From NCBI GenBank assembly GCA_035275405.1, contig DATEMU010000001.1, positions 1 through 64,000 of the forward strand: 64,000 nt of DNA, given 5' to 3'. The position numbers were made by a program, and so were the translations under genes. This document shows, piece by piece, positions 37,351 to 46,257 of this stretch. Below the pieces are notes generated by a model that saw only the letters and a list, made by a program, of their open reading frames with translations, had not been told where the DNA came from and made no database searches. Source of the stretch: Phycisphaerae bacterium. Its GTDB lineage: Bacteria > Planctomycetota > Phycisphaerae > UBA1845 > UTPLA1. Within the stretch, counting starts at the first letter, position 1, and every line of letters begins with the position of its first letter.

Positions 37351-38154
37351 ATGACTTCGGGATTCCTTCGCTGCGAAAACGTTCACAAGAGCTACCAGCT
37401 CGGCCGCACGGTCCTGCCGGTCTTGCGGGGCATCACTCTGAACATCCCCAAGGGCCGTTTCGTAGCCATCATGGGCAGCAGCGGCAGCGGGAAGAGCACG
37501 CTCCTGCACGTCCTCAGCGGTCTCGACGTGCCCCAGCGCGGACAGGTGTATTACCAGGGGCAGCCGATGTTTGAACCGGAAGGAAGACGAAAGATGCCCC
37601 AGGGCCGCGAGACGGGACCGGGCGGGGGGGAGGAACCGGAAGCCGCGGCTTCCCGCCCGATAAGTTCCGAACGGCCTGTCGCGGACGGCGTCCTGGAGGA
37701 CCGTCGAAATCGTCTGTTGAATTCCGCGTACGGCTTTGTTTTCCAGTTCTACCACTTACTTCCTGAATTTGACGTGCTGGAAAACGTTTTGCTCCCGCAA
37801 ATGGTGGGAAAGTCCATCGGCGGCTGGCTCGAACGGCGTGGCGAAGGCGCGGCGCGAGCGCTGGATCTGCTGGATCGCGTCGGTCTGGGAGATCGGCTGC
37901 GACACCGGCCCAACGAGCTTTCCGGCGGGGAACGCCAGCGCGTCGCCATTGCGCGGGCGCTCATGAACGAACCCGCCGTCTTATTCGCGGACGAACCGAC
38001 CGGTAATCTGGACGCGCGTACCGGTCGCGGCATATTTGATCTGCTCAGGGGGCTCAACCAGTCGGGCCAGACGATGGTCATGGTGACGCACGATCGTGAC
38101 CTGGCCTCGCAGGCCGATGAGGTTGTGCAACTGACGGATGGTCGCATACAATAA
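37351..38154 (+). CDS. lolD: LolD-like ABC transporter ATPase with inserted loop
   Basis: This 267-residue ATPase of the LolD/MacB group has Walker A GSSGSGKS, signature LSGGERQRVAIARAL, Walker B VLFADEPT and switch His in MVTHD. It drives the LolE-like permease encoded upstream. A low-complexity insert of about 42 residues (EGRRKMPQGRETG through VADGVLED) lies between Walker A and the Q-loop (FVFQFYHLLPEF), where related ATPases have a short turn. The insert keeps the frame and the rest is intact, so the gene is functional in appearance. Confidence 0.93.
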   Translation: MTSGFLRCENVHKSYQLGRTVLPVLRGITLNIPKGRFVAIMGSSGSGKSTLLHVLSGLDVPQRGQVYYQGQPMFEPEGRRKMPQGRETGPGGGEEPEAAASRPISSERPVADGVLEDRRNRLLNSAYGFVFQFYHLLPEFDVLENVLLPQMVGKSIGGWLERRGEGAARALDLLDRVGLGDRLRHRPNELSGGERQRVAIARALMNEPAVLFADEPTGNLDARTGRGIFDLLRGLNQSGQTMVMVTHDRDLASQADEVVQLTDGRIQ

Positions 38155-38212
38155 GCGCGACGCTCGCCGGGAGTGTGAATCGCGGTTCTCCAGGCCGACG
38201 GAGGAAGGATGC

Positions 38213-39109
38213 ATGGCCGATGACTACACACCGAACCCAAACCTGAAGATCTGGCTCGACGGCAAGCTGGTGCCCACGGCCGAGGCCAAGGTCAGCGTAT
38301 TTTCCCACGGACTGCTCTATGGCGACGGCGTGTTCGAGGGGATCCGCGTCTATGGGGGGCGGATTTTCGAGTGCCGCGCGCACATGGAGAGGTTCGAGAA
38401 CAGCCTTAAGGCAATTCGCCTCGACATTCCATGGAATATGACCCAAATCGTTGATGCCATGAAGGACACAATCAAGGCCAACGGGACGAAGGATGGCTAT
38501 GTCCGACTGGTGGCCATCCGTGGCGTCGGGTCCCTCGGAATCCACCCATTCCGCACCGTCAGCCCGCAGGTATTTGTCATCGTCGACAAGATCGCCATGT
38601 ACGAGCCGGAAATGTACGAGCGGGGGATGAAGGTCATCACCGCCTCGACGATCCGAAATCACCCCGCCGCCCTTTCGCCGCAGATCAAGAGCCTGAACTA
38701 TCTCAACAACATCCTGGCCAAGATCGAGGCCATCGACGCGGGTTGCCTCGAAGCGGTCATGCTCAATCACGAGGGCTACGTCGCCGAGTGTACCGGCGAT
38801 AATCTGTTCATCGTATCGCGGGGCCGTCTACAGACGCCCGCCCCGCACAGTGGTCTGCTCGGCGGAATCACCCGCCGCCTCGTGCTCAAATTTGCCCAGA
38901 AGCGCGGCATCCCGACCGACGAAATCACCCTGACCAAGGCCGATCTGTACTTTGCCGACGAGGCGTTTATCACCGGCACTGGCGCGGAAGTCTGCCCGAT
39001 CAACGAAATCGACAAGCGGCCGGTCGGAGAGGGAAAGCCCGGGCCGATTACGAAACAGCTCATCGCAGATTTCCGGTCACATATCAAGTCGGGCGAAGAC
39101 CTGCTGTGA
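38213..39109 (+). CDS. ilvE: Branched-chain amino acid aminotransferase
   Basis: This class IV, PLP-dependent enzyme interconverts Leu, Ile and Val with their keto acids. The 298-residue product shows DGVFEGIRVYGG, RLVAIRG, the PLP lysine Lys159 in SPQIKSLNYLNN, EAVMLNHEGYVAECTGDNLFIV and TGTGAEVCPI. ATG 38213 has GAGGAAGGA upstream; an earlier in-frame start at 38138 would overlap lolD. Its keto acid link to panB (alpha-ketoisovalerate) is a pathway connection, but the genes are 15 kb apart. Confidence 0.95.
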   Translation: MADDYTPNPNLKIWLDGKLVPTAEAKVSVFSHGLLYGDGVFEGIRVYGGRIFECRAHMERFENSLKAIRLDIPWNMTQIVDAMKDTIKANGTKDGYVRLVAIRGVGSLGIHPFRTVSPQVFVIVDKIAMYEPEMYERGMKVITASTIRNHPAALSPQIKSLNYLNNILAKIEAIDAGCLEAVMLNHEGYVAECTGDNLFIVSRGRLQTPAPHSGLLGGITRRLVLKFAQKRGIPTDEITLTKADLYFADEAFITGTGAEVCPINEIDKRPVGEGKPGPITKQLIADFRSHIKSGEDLL

Positions 39110-39142
39110 GTCAGGCCGGGGACGTGGAGCGAGTTGGCGCCC

Positions 39143-39853
39143 ATGATTGTGCTGGCGGTCGGCGTCCATTTTTCTCCGCTGATGTTCGCCGCGCTCGGTG
39201 CATGGATTCTCTGTACCACGCTTCATGAATTCTCTCATGCCGTTGTCGCCTATTGGGGGGGCGACGACACGGTTCGCGGCAAGGGATACCTTACCCTCGA
39301 CCCCACGCGATTCATCGACCCGGTCTTCAGCCTGCTCATCCCCGCGGTCGTCTTGTTGATGGGGGGATTCCCGTTGCCCGGCGCGGCGGTCATGATCGAT
39401 CATGGACGGCTTAAGAATGAACGCTGGTCGGCGTATGTTTCCGCGGCGGGCCCGGCGAGCAACCTGATCCTGTTTCTGCTTTTCAGCCTGCCGCTTCACC
39501 CCCTCGTCGGCCTGGTGGACGCGGACGCGTCGTTTCAGCCGACTTGGGTGCATTTTCTCGGCGCCATGGCCGTCCTGAACTTTTTTGCCCTATTGTTCAA
39601 TCTGATTCCCGTGCCGCCGCTGGACGGATTCGGCATCATCGAGCATCGGCTCGATCATGAATTGCGTTGGAAGCTCCGTCAGCCGCAGGTGGCCATGAGT
39701 TGTCTGGCGGTTGTCTTCATACTGCTCTGGAACGTCCCGGGCGCCTGGGAACCGTTCTTTTGGATGCTGGAGCAGGTGTGCGGCACATTGGGCTTGCCGC
39801 TTAGGGTGCTGGGTGGCGGGTATAACGTTGTGATGTTTGATAGGGAAGTTTAG
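39143..39853 (+). CDS. M50 family membrane metalloprotease (site-2 protease type)
   Basis: This 236-residue membrane protein has the zinc-binding LHEFSHAVVAYWGG within a membrane segment and the third-ligand motif NLIPVPPLDGFGI, which mark M50 intramembrane proteases. About five spans are predicted. There is no PDZ or CBS domain, as in the short SpoIVFB/Rv-type group. The start is ATG 39143 or TTG 39134, with GGAGCGAG before them. The substrate is unknown; cleavage of a membrane anti-sigma factor is one option for such proteases, but the anti-sigma gene at 31.5 kb is in another unit. Confidence 0.9.
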   Translation: MIVLAVGVHFSPLMFAALGAWILCTTLHEFSHAVVAYWGGDDTVRGKGYLTLDPTRFIDPVFSLLIPAVVLLMGGFPLPGAAVMIDHGRLKNERWSAYVSAAGPASNLILFLLFSLPLHPLVGLVDADASFQPTWVHFLGAMAVLNFFALLFNLIPVPPLDGFGIIEHRLDHELRWKLRQPQVAMSCLAVVFILLWNVPGAWEPFFWMLEQVCGTLGLPLRVLGGGYNVVMFDREV

Positions 39854-39859
39854 GGAGGG

Positions 39860-40384
39860 TCACGTCGTCGTCGCCGTCGTCGTGCAGGAATGCCAGTGCC
39901 GCACGAGCACAACGACGAACCACATCCCGCCAATGCCGTACGCCGCGGCAGCGTACCATTCCTGATTGGGCCATTGCTGGGCGATGCTCATCACGGCGCT
40001 GCCCGAGGCCACGGCGTAAAAGACGACGAAGACGAGCAGGAAACTCCCAAAGAAATAGCGGTCGGTATCGCGCAGACGATGGTTGCTTTCCAGCCAATTT
40101 TCCCACGTCACCACGCCTTCGATGTGCGGCTCGACATGGTCCTTCAGGTAACGCCCCGCGCGAATGATGCTGTTTTGCTCCATTAAGAATCCCAACATGA
40201 GGACAAGGATAATGAAGGGCATGGATGCGGTGGCGTAGGTCGCGCCGTACTCCTGGGCGGCGAAACCCGCGGCCGGGACAAAAAGCGTCCCCAAGACCAT
40301 TAGCATGAAGATCCGCGCTTTGCTGGAACGAATCTCGTCGCGTAGCGTCAGGTACTGTTGGGTCATGAATTGATCACTGGACAT
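39860..40384 (-). CDS. Four-span membrane protein, unknown function
   Basis: This encodes 174 residues with four hydrophobic segments (MLMVLGTLFVPAAGFAA, PFIILVLMLGFLM, FFGSFLLVFVVFYAVASG and AAYGIGGMWFVVVLV). The loop between spans two and three carries NSIIRAGRYLKDHVEPHI and a WENWLESNHRLRDTDRY segment. The C-terminal tail HSCTTTATTT comes from a GTC-rich stretch. ATG 40384 has GAGGA nearby upstream; the frame further up is not protein-like. It is convergent with the M50 gene, six bases apart. I recognise no family. Confidence 0.7.
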   Translation of the reverse strand: MSSDQFMTQQYLTLRDEIRSSKARIFMLMVLGTLFVPAAGFAAQEYGATYATASMPFIILVLMLGFLMEQNSIIRAGRYLKDHVEPHIEGVVTWENWLESNHRLRDTDRYFFGSFLLVFVVFYAVASGSAVMSIAQQWPNQEWYAAAAYGIGGMWFVVVLVRHWHSCTTTATTT

Positions 40385-40478
40385 CGCTGGCTCCTCGAAG
40401 TGCGTCCGCCGAAGCGCCGCTCCTTCCTGCCGGGCTCCCGCGCAGAACGTCATCATAACCGATAGCCGCATCGCCTGT

Positions 40479-40503
40479 CGATCCACTGCGATCGAGTGGA
40501 TCG
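40479..40503 (-). other. Perfect hairpin after the GH31 gene
   Basis: Bases 40479-40487 pair perfectly with 40495-40503 (9 bp, 7-base loop). It lies ten bases beyond the GH31 stop codon. No T-tract follows on the minus strand. Confidence 0.55.
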
Positions 40504-40512
40504 TGGAGGTTT

Positions 40513-42987
40513 TTAGACCACGCTGGGCCGCACTGACACGCGCCGCCGCGGACCCTTGGAAGCGTGGCTGGTTCGGCGTAGCAGTTCCACGCATTCCTGG
40601 GCCGCCAACCGTCCCACGCGGACCCATACGACTCCCCTTTTCGCCTCGTGGAACCAGCCTGCCGACGCCTTGATCAGCGCCTTGTGTGTTCGGCATTGCG
40701 GTACCGGCGCTCCCGCGGCGGCCACGGCAAGGGGGGCTTTGCGGATTCCCTTGAACTGAATGAGATAGGTCTGTGGGGCAAAACGATCGTCGCCGATTCG
40801 CCGGGTTAGTCGCAGCGTCGTCACGTCGCCGGCCGTCTCGACCTCGTAGTCTTCTCGGGTGAAATTCCCATCCTGGTAATCAAAACTCATTCCATCATCG
40901 TTGTAGAAGGAGCCGCATCCCTTGCCGGGAAAGACGTGGAGAATCAGCTCTTCGATGGCCGATTGCCCGGTATGCTGCACCACGCCGCGTAGGGGAATAA
41001 TCGCCCCCTCCCGCGCGAACATGGGGATCGACTCAATCGTCACGGGCAATTCAAATTCCTGACCGCCGGTCTGCGGTTCGGCATCATCGAACGCGTACCA
41101 CGGGCCGGCCGGCAGTGTCACCTTGCGTTTGCGAATGCCTTCCAGCACGACCGGGGCGACGAGCAATTGCCGGCCGAACATGAACTCGTGCTCGCAGCGA
41201 TGGACTTTGGGATGGTCGGGGAAGTCGACGAGAAGCGGACGCATAACCGGCAGGCCGGTGCGCGTCGCATGTTCGTATTCCGTATAGAAGTAAGGCAGCA
41301 ATTGGTAGCGCAGTTCGATGGCCTGGCGATTGATCCGTTCGTGTTTCTTCCCAAACGACCAGGGATCTTGCTCCTTGCCGCCCGCCGTATGGACGCGGCA
41401 GAGCGGATAGAAGATTCCGACCTGCAGCCAGCGCGTGAACAGTTCGGGCGACGGATAATCGCGGAAGCCGCCGATGTCCGCACCGCACAACGTGATTCCA
41501 GACAGCCCCATGTTCAGCAGCATCGGGATGCTCATCCGTAAATGATCCCAACTCGACCGGTTGTCGCCCGTCCAAACCGCCGCGTAGCGCTGCACCCCGG
41601 AAAACCCTGCGCGCGTTAAGACAAAAGGGCGCTGGCCGGGACGCAGGCGCCGGAGACCCTCAAACGTCGACCGGGCCATCTGCATGCCGTACACATTGTG
41701 CGCTTCGCGATGGTCGCAGGCCTGCCCGTCATTATCGTGCTGCATCGATAGCGGGACGGTGCCATGGGGAAATGTGAAGTCGGCCGGCTCATTCATGTCG
41801 TTCCAGATGCCGGTCACGCCCGCGTCGAGTAGCTCGCGATACAGCCCCGCCCACCAATCGCGAGTCGCCGCCCGCGTGAAATCGGGATAGACCGACGCGC
41901 CCGGCCAGACTTTGCCGATATACGGCTGACCGTTGGCGTCCTTGCAGAAATGATCGCCCGCGATTCCTTCGTCGTAAATGCGATAGCCATGCTCGGCCTT
42001 GATCCCCGGATCGAGGATGACCACCACTTTCATCCCGGCCTTGGCGAGGCCCTTGAGCATGGCCTGCGGCCGGGGGAATCGCTTGGGGTCCCACGTAAAG
42101 GAGCGAAAACCATCCATGTAGTCGATGTCGATGTAGATCGCGTCGCACGGGATCTTCCGCTTGCGAAATTGTTTGGCGATCGTCTGCACGCGCTTGGCCG
42201 ACTCATAGCTCCACCGGCACTGGTGATAGCCAAGCGCCCACATCGGCGGCAACGGCGGCGTGCCTACAAGCTTTCCGTAGCGGCGCATCACGTCGGCGGG
42301 CGTAGGTCCCGGGATGAAGTAGTAGTTCATCTCACCGCCATCCGCGCCGAACGAGTAGCTTGATCGTGAGGTCTTGCCAAGGTCGAAGTACGACCGGTAG
42401 GTGTTGTCGAAGAAGAGGCCGTGGGCTTGTCCGCTGTTCAGGACGAAAAAAAACGGATGGGTCTGATAGAGCGGGTCGGTAAACGGTTCGTATTCCGCGG
42501 CATCGTGATTCCAGTTGTGAAGCGCCGTATCCCGCTTATCCAACGGGCAGCACTTTTCGCCGAGGCCGAAAAAATGATCGTCGCTTTCGAGGGCCATGTG
42601 ACATCGAACTTCGCCGTCGTCGGCCCAGGTCATTCCCGCCGTGGAATCGCGGCAGAGGCGTTTTCCGTCCGGAGTCACGAATGAAATTCGACAGGGGCGC
42701 TTTTCAACGCGAACACAAACCGCATCGAAGACGATCTCCAGGGCCGCGTCGTCCTCTCGAAGTTGCCAGGAAACCGCCGGTTCATCGACAGGTACGACCG
42801 CCCACGAATGGTCGCGACCAAACGTGCCGTTCGGCGCGAGCCGTACGCGAACGACGCCGTCGGCGAGGGGAGTCAGTCTCAGGGCAGCCGCATCACATGT
42901 GCAGTTCAGATGCCGCTCGTCGCGGGTATGACCGGTCACATCGCCCAGTGATTGCACACCTGGCCCCCGACTCGATTCCGTGAACAT
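40513..42987 (-). CDS. GH31 alpha-glucosidase
   Basis: This 824-residue enzyme releases alpha-linked glucose or xylose from oligosaccharide ends with retention. It has the N-terminal beta-sandwich (residues about 30-245), the (beta/alpha)8 barrel with nucleophile Asp397 in GIWNDMNEPA and acid/base Asp475 in VWTGDNRSSWDHLRM, and C-terminal beta domains. The sequence around YHQCRWSYESA and AIYIDIDYMDGFRSFTWD fits alpha-glucosidases. No signal peptide is seen, so it likely acts in the cytoplasm on imported maltodextrin. A promoter with an overlapping LacI-type operator lies upstream at 43107-43142. Confidence 0.95.
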   Translation of the reverse strand: MFTESSRGPGVQSLGDVTGHTRDERHLNCTCDAAALRLTPLADGVVRVRLAPNGTFGRDHSWAVVPVDEPAVSWQLREDDAALEIVFDAVCVRVEKRPCRISFVTPDGKRLCRDSTAGMTWADDGEVRCHMALESDDHFFGLGEKCCPLDKRDTALHNWNHDAAEYEPFTDPLYQTHPFFFVLNSGQAHGLFFDNTYRSYFDLGKTSRSSYSFGADGGEMNYYFIPGPTPADVMRRYGKLVGTPPLPPMWALGYHQCRWSYESAKRVQTIAKQFRKRKIPCDAIYIDIDYMDGFRSFTWDPKRFPRPQAMLKGLAKAGMKVVVILDPGIKAEHGYRIYDEGIAGDHFCKDANGQPYIGKVWPGASVYPDFTRAATRDWWAGLYRELLDAGVTGIWNDMNEPADFTFPHGTVPLSMQHDNDGQACDHREAHNVYGMQMARSTFEGLRRLRPGQRPFVLTRAGFSGVQRYAAVWTGDNRSSWDHLRMSIPMLLNMGLSGITLCGADIGGFRDYPSPELFTRWLQVGIFYPLCRVHTAGGKEQDPWSFGKKHERINRQAIELRYQLLPYFYTEYEHATRTGLPVMRPLLVDFPDHPKVHRCEHEFMFGRQLLVAPVVLEGIRKRKVTLPAGPWYAFDDAEPQTGGQEFELPVTIESIPMFAREGAIIPLRGVVQHTGQSAIEELILHVFPGKGCGSFYNDDGMSFDYQDGNFTREDYEVETAGDVTTLRLTRRIGDDRFAPQTYLIQFKGIRKAPLAVAAAGAPVPQCRTHKALIKASAGWFHEAKRGVVWVRVGRLAAQECVELLRRTSHASKGPRRRVSVRPSVV

Positions 42988-43106
42988 GTATTGCCCTTAG
43001 AAACAAGCCCACCGGGGGCTGCGCGCGAGTAATCACAAGGCTTAGACGCCTTCAAACCGACCGTAAGGAGATGCACGGACTGATCTCCCCGCCGCCACGG
43101 ACGACG

Positions 43107-43142
43107 GTAAAACACTTTAGCAGATTCGAAATCGGTGGTCAA
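43107..43142 (-). promoter_or_regulatory. GH31 promoter overlapped by a LacI-type operator
   Basis: On the minus strand TTGACC (43137-43142), 17 bases, TAAAGT (43114-43119) forms a good promoter 120 bases before the GH31 start. The + strand sequence GTAAAACACTTTA at 43107-43119 matches the operator at 54213-54230 (read on its complementary strand) in 12 of 13 positions and covers the -10 element, so a bound repressor would block initiation. Confidence 0.55.
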
Positions 43143-43197
43143 AGGGCCGTGGGCACGTTGCGGCGAGCCGCCCGATTTGACATGAAGATCCGCAAAA

Positions 43198-44742
43198 TCA
43201 AGGTGCGGCGGCGGCCGCTTGGAGGCTCAAACGGGTTGGAACCCAGCGACGCTGAAACATACCAAACGCCTCACGGATTCGCGAGGTGCGCAGGCTTTCC
43301 ATGAGGTGCAGGCCAAAGCGTGCTTCATCGCGCGGCGCCTGAACCTTGGCCATTCGCTTCCAACCGATGTTCATCCCGTGAATGAAGGCCGCCGTCAGAA
43401 GGCTGCGGGTGCGCCAGAGCGTCCGCAGCGTCCGTTTCCATACCCAGTTTTCCTTTGCAGCGATGTGCCGCAATTCGTAAATCACTTCATCCAGGCGCTG
43501 GGCCGTCATGTTGCGCGGGTGATAGACGGTTTCGACGAAGGTATAGCGCTCCCAATCGGCCGGGTAATCGGTGGCAAAGATTCGCCCTTCGTTCAAATAG
43601 CGATCGTACATCTTGGTGCCGGGCAGGGGAGTAAGGTTGGTGATCTGGATGGTGTCGATTCCGACCTGCACGGCCTGAAGGGCGGTCGTGGCGACGGTGT
43701 CTTCATCGTCGGCGTCCGCCCCGATGATAAACCCTCCGAAAACGGAGACCCCTTGGCGCTGAAATCCGCGGACCAGCGTCTGATACCGTTCGAGGTTCTT
43801 TCGGTTAATTCCCTTATGAAAGTCCTTGAGATTCTCGCTGTTGAAGGTCTCAAAACCTACGAGCATCCCCACGCAACCGGCTTCCTGCGCCAGCGACAAC
43901 CCCTCCGGATCGTCCCCCATGTTGATGGTGGTCTGGCTGAACCAAAGCCGCGGCGCGAAGCCCAGGAGCCGCCGCAGCCAGGGAATCCGCTTGAGCATAT
44001 TCGCCACGCGGCTTCGTTTGTGGCCTTCTTTGATAATTTCTTTGAGGAGCTGCTTGGCCCAGACGGCGTGCTTTTCACCGACGCCGAAGAAGTTATCGTC
44101 CACGACAAAGACGAACGGTTTGGTGGTCTTGAACCACTCATCGATGACGTCGGCCATCGGCCGTCGGCGGATCGGCGCGCCATTAAACGTGGTCACGCTG
44201 CAATACTCGCATCCGACGGGGCAGCCGCGAGACGTTTGAATCGCGGACACATCGTACTCGCCGTTGATCGGTTGCAGTTCCTGCCGCGCTCGCCCGTGGC
44301 GGCCGTTTTCCAGGTCCGCGAGTTCACCGCGGTAAAATCGCTCCAATTTGCCCGCGGCGGCATCGGCCAGGATTTTGGGGAAGATGTCGTCGCACTCGCC
44401 GATGGCAACGGAATCAAAATGTTGGATGGCCTCTTCGGGCATGGCGGAGGCATGGGGTCCGCCGATGATGCAGGGGATTTCCTCCTGCCGGCACTGCGCC
44501 GCGATCTCGTAGGCTCGGGTGGCCCCGCTCGTGTAGGAAGTGACGCCGATCAAATCGTAATTCCCGCGACGGATTTTTTCGTCCGTGCAATCCGTTCCGA
44601 AGAGTTCGTCGATGAGATCCACCGAATGCTCGGGAGGAGTGAGCTGTGCCAGAACCTGCAGGGCCAACTGCGGGATCTTGCTTCCGATGGTGTGATAACC
44701 TTGAGTCCTGCGCGCGATAGGATTTACGAGGGCTATTCGCAT
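43198..44742 (-). CDS. B12-binding-type radical SAM protein
   Basis: This 514-residue protein has an N-terminal Rossmann-like domain of the cobalamin-binding type (DLIGVTSYTSGATRAYEIA, CIIGGPHASAMPEEA), though the DxHxxG motif that ligates cobalt is not visible. The radical SAM core follows with the cluster motif CPVGCEYC at SRGCPVGCEYCSVTTFNG, then barrel strands VFVVDDNFFG, MLVGFETFN and FGGFIIGADADD. The C-terminal 120 residues are helical and basic. Related proteins modify lipids, tetrapyrroles or antibiotics; the substrate is unknown. It stands alone upstream of GH31, separated by 210 bases. Confidence 0.88.
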   Translation of the reverse strand: MRIALVNPIARRTQGYHTIGSKIPQLALQVLAQLTPPEHSVDLIDELFGTDCTDEKIRRGNYDLIGVTSYTSGATRAYEIAAQCRQEEIPCIIGGPHASAMPEEAIQHFDSVAIGECDDIFPKILADAAAGKLERFYRGELADLENGRHGRARQELQPINGEYDVSAIQTSRGCPVGCEYCSVTTFNGAPIRRRPMADVIDEWFKTTKPFVFVVDDNFFGVGEKHAVWAKQLLKEIIKEGHKRSRVANMLKRIPWLRRLLGFAPRLWFSQTTINMGDDPEGLSLAQEAGCVGMLVGFETFNSENLKDFHKGINRKNLERYQTLVRGFQRQGVSVFGGFIIGADADDEDTVATTALQAVQVGIDTIQITNLTPLPGTKMYDRYLNEGRIFATDYPADWERYTFVETVYHPRNMTAQRLDEVIYELRHIAAKENWVWKRTLRTLWRTRSLLTAAFIHGMNIGWKRMAKVQAPRDEARFGLHLMESLRTSRIREAFGMFQRRWVPTRLSLQAAAAAP

Positions 44743-45114
44743 GATAGTTGTTCCTGACGTCGGCCGTGTGGGTCGCTGTTGACCCTATCGGCCAAACGGT
44801 GTACGGGCCGCGCCGAATTGTTCAACGCGTTGGCCGGTTATTTCGCTCGTGTCGAGAGCCACGCGGGAGAGCTAGTTCTGCGTGGAATATGCTGCCGTCG
44901 ATGTCATCTTTTGTGATGGCCGCAAGAAGGCTTGGAAAAACGTGAAATGAGCGTACGTTTGGCTTTGCCTTCCGCTATAATCTGGCGATGGAGAAACGCT
45001 CCGGTAGTCGGCGGGCGACGTTTGATTCATACTGAGCCGCTCCGATCGGCGCCTTGTCGCGTGAATCCGTCACAGGCCCAAGCATCGAAACGCCCTTATA
45101 AGCGATTGCCCCCA
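44743..45114. promoter_or_regulatory. Divergent intergenic region with one -10 element
   Basis: This 372-base gap separates the radical SAM gene (-) from a small gene (+). A perfect TATAAT lies at 44976-44981 on the + strand but has neither a TG extension nor a good -35 element. Open frames within the gap that join the small gene upstream are not protein-like. Confidence 0.35.
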
Positions 45115-45480
45115 ATGATGCAAGAAGAGAAGGACAAACTGATCGCACTCTTTGACGAGGAAGGCCGCTGGTGTCGCGGCGTGGATGCCGTGGATGAAAA
45201 CGGCCAAGCCGTGCATTACGACGCCGATCAAGCGGTCTCGTGGGACGTGGTGGGAGGCCTTTGCCACCTGTTCGGCTGGAAGCGGGCCTGCCAGCTTTTC
45301 GAGCCCATGAGCCGGCACCTCTCCGGGCGTCGACACATAAATTCAACCACTCAAAGCCAGGAAATCGCCGCCATGTCCGCACTCTTCGACTTCAACGACG
45401 ATGATGGGACGACCTATGACGTACTCCTGGCCCGGCTTCGGGAGCTGCCCGTTTGGCATGGAAAGCGGGCCGCGATCTGA
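45115..45480 (+). CDS. DUF6197-like small protein
   Basis: This encodes about 121 residues. The pattern WCRGVDAVDENGQAVHYDADQAVSW, in pieces, then GGLCHLFG and a late FNDDDGTTYDVLLARLRE resembles the DUF6197 family, which is small, cytoplasmic and of unknown role. Two ATG codons (45115 and 45118) can start it, with no strong ribosome binding site; a GTG at 45061 is possible. The spacer SRHLSGRRHINSTTQSQEIAA interrupts the match. Assignment is by pattern only and a related unnamed family is possible. Confidence 0.6.
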   Translation: MMQEEKDKLIALFDEEGRWCRGVDAVDENGQAVHYDADQAVSWDVVGGLCHLFGWKRACQLFEPMSRHLSGRRHINSTTQSQEIAAMSALFDFNDDDGTTYDVLLARLRELPVWHGKRAAI

Positions 45481-45831
45481 GGAAACTTCCCTTTTCAGCC
45501 CAGGGGCCGCGGTCGTCATTTCCTAGGTGAATAATGAGGGTCAACCCGGTTTTCAGGGCCGTCAGAGGCCCTGAGCCTCCACGTACACGATGCGCCACGC
45601 GGCTTATGGGCCAGTTTTACACTGGACAATCGCGGCTGCGGTCATTACAGTTTCCCCCGGTTGGTTCGACGACCGAGCTTTCAGGCCACGTGTCAAATCT
45701 TTTGACTTTTCGCCCTGACTTTCCTCTCTCGCGCACCGTGCCTTTTTGGTCCGAAATGCTGGACTCTTTCACTTCAATCCTGAAAGTAAAACGAGCGGAT
45801 TGATCGGCCCACCTATTGAAGGAAATGTAAC
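45481..45831 (+). other. Intergenic region with hairpin before the RNA-binding protein gene
   Basis: This 351-base gap holds a perfect hairpin (45553-45560 with 45567-45574, 8 bp, 6-base loop) 73 bases after the DUF6197-like gene, with no T-tract. CCAGT-N5-ACTGG at 45611-45625 is a further small inverted repeat. The rest may be a long leader of the RNA-binding protein gene; I see no clear promoter. An 89-codon open frame at 45534-45803 does not look like protein. Confidence 0.4.
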
Positions 45832-46179
45832 ATGGGCAAAAAGTTGTATGTCGGAAATCTGGCCTTTAGCGTGAGCGACGCGGACCTCCAGGAGATGTTC
45901 TCTCCGCATGGCAGCATTCTCAGCGCGCAGGTCATCATGGACCGCGATACGGGCCAAAGCAAAGGCTTTGGGTTCGTCGAGTTCAGCGCGGACGGCGAGG
46001 CCCAGGCGGCCATCGCCGCGCTGGATGGAAAGGACCATGGCGGTCGCGCCCTGAAAGTGAACGAGGCCAAGCCGAAGGAAAACCGCAGCGGCGGCGGCGG
46101 TGGTCGCGGCGGCTTTGGAGGCGGCGGCGGCGGCGGTCGAGGTGGTTACGGCGGTGGTGGCGGCGGACGCCGATACTAA
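45832..46179 (+). CDS. Glycine-rich RRM RNA-binding protein
   Basis: This 115-residue protein has one RNA recognition motif with RNP2 (LYVGNLAF, residues 5-12) and RNP1 (KGFGFVEF, about 44-51), then a Gly/Arg tail of about 30 residues (GGGGGRGGFGGGG...). It matches the cold-inducible RNA chaperones of cyanobacteria and planctomycetes, which bind single-stranded RNA and are often induced by cold. AAGGAAATG lies before ATG 45832. The long untranslated region before it would fit post-transcriptional control. A strong terminator follows. Confidence 0.95.
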   Translation: MGKKLYVGNLAFSVSDADLQEMFSPHGSILSAQVIMDRDTGQSKGFGFVEFSADGEAQAAIAALDGKDHGGRALKVNEAKPKENRSGGGGGRGGFGGGGGGGRGGYGGGGGGRRY

Positions 46180-46211
46180 CCAACGAACCGGATAGACCGA
46201 TACGTCATCCC

Positions 46212-46247
46212 ACCTACGCCGGCCCTCGGGTCGGCGTAGGTTTTTTT
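46212..46247 (+). terminator. Intrinsic terminator after the RRM gene
   Basis: Bases 46212-46221 (ACCTACGCCG) pair perfectly with 46232-46241, loop of ten bases, followed by a run of seven T. It lies between the convergent RRM and MalG-type genes and works for the + strand; the minus strand has no T-tract. Confidence 0.88.
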
Positions 46248-46257
46248 GTCGCGGCCG

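Noticed and set aside
35695..37755. 686-codon open frame antisense to the LolE-like gene
   Set aside because: The opposite strand carries clear membrane spans and an FtsX domain; the antisense product is Asp/Arg-rich without family features.
43219..44757. 512-codon open frame opposite the radical SAM gene
   Set aside because: The minus strand has the CxxxCxxC cluster motif and a proper start; the plus-strand frame is a shadow.
45534..45803. 89-codon open frame between two small genes
   Set aside because: No ribosome binding site, odd composition and no family; it lies across a perfect hairpin.
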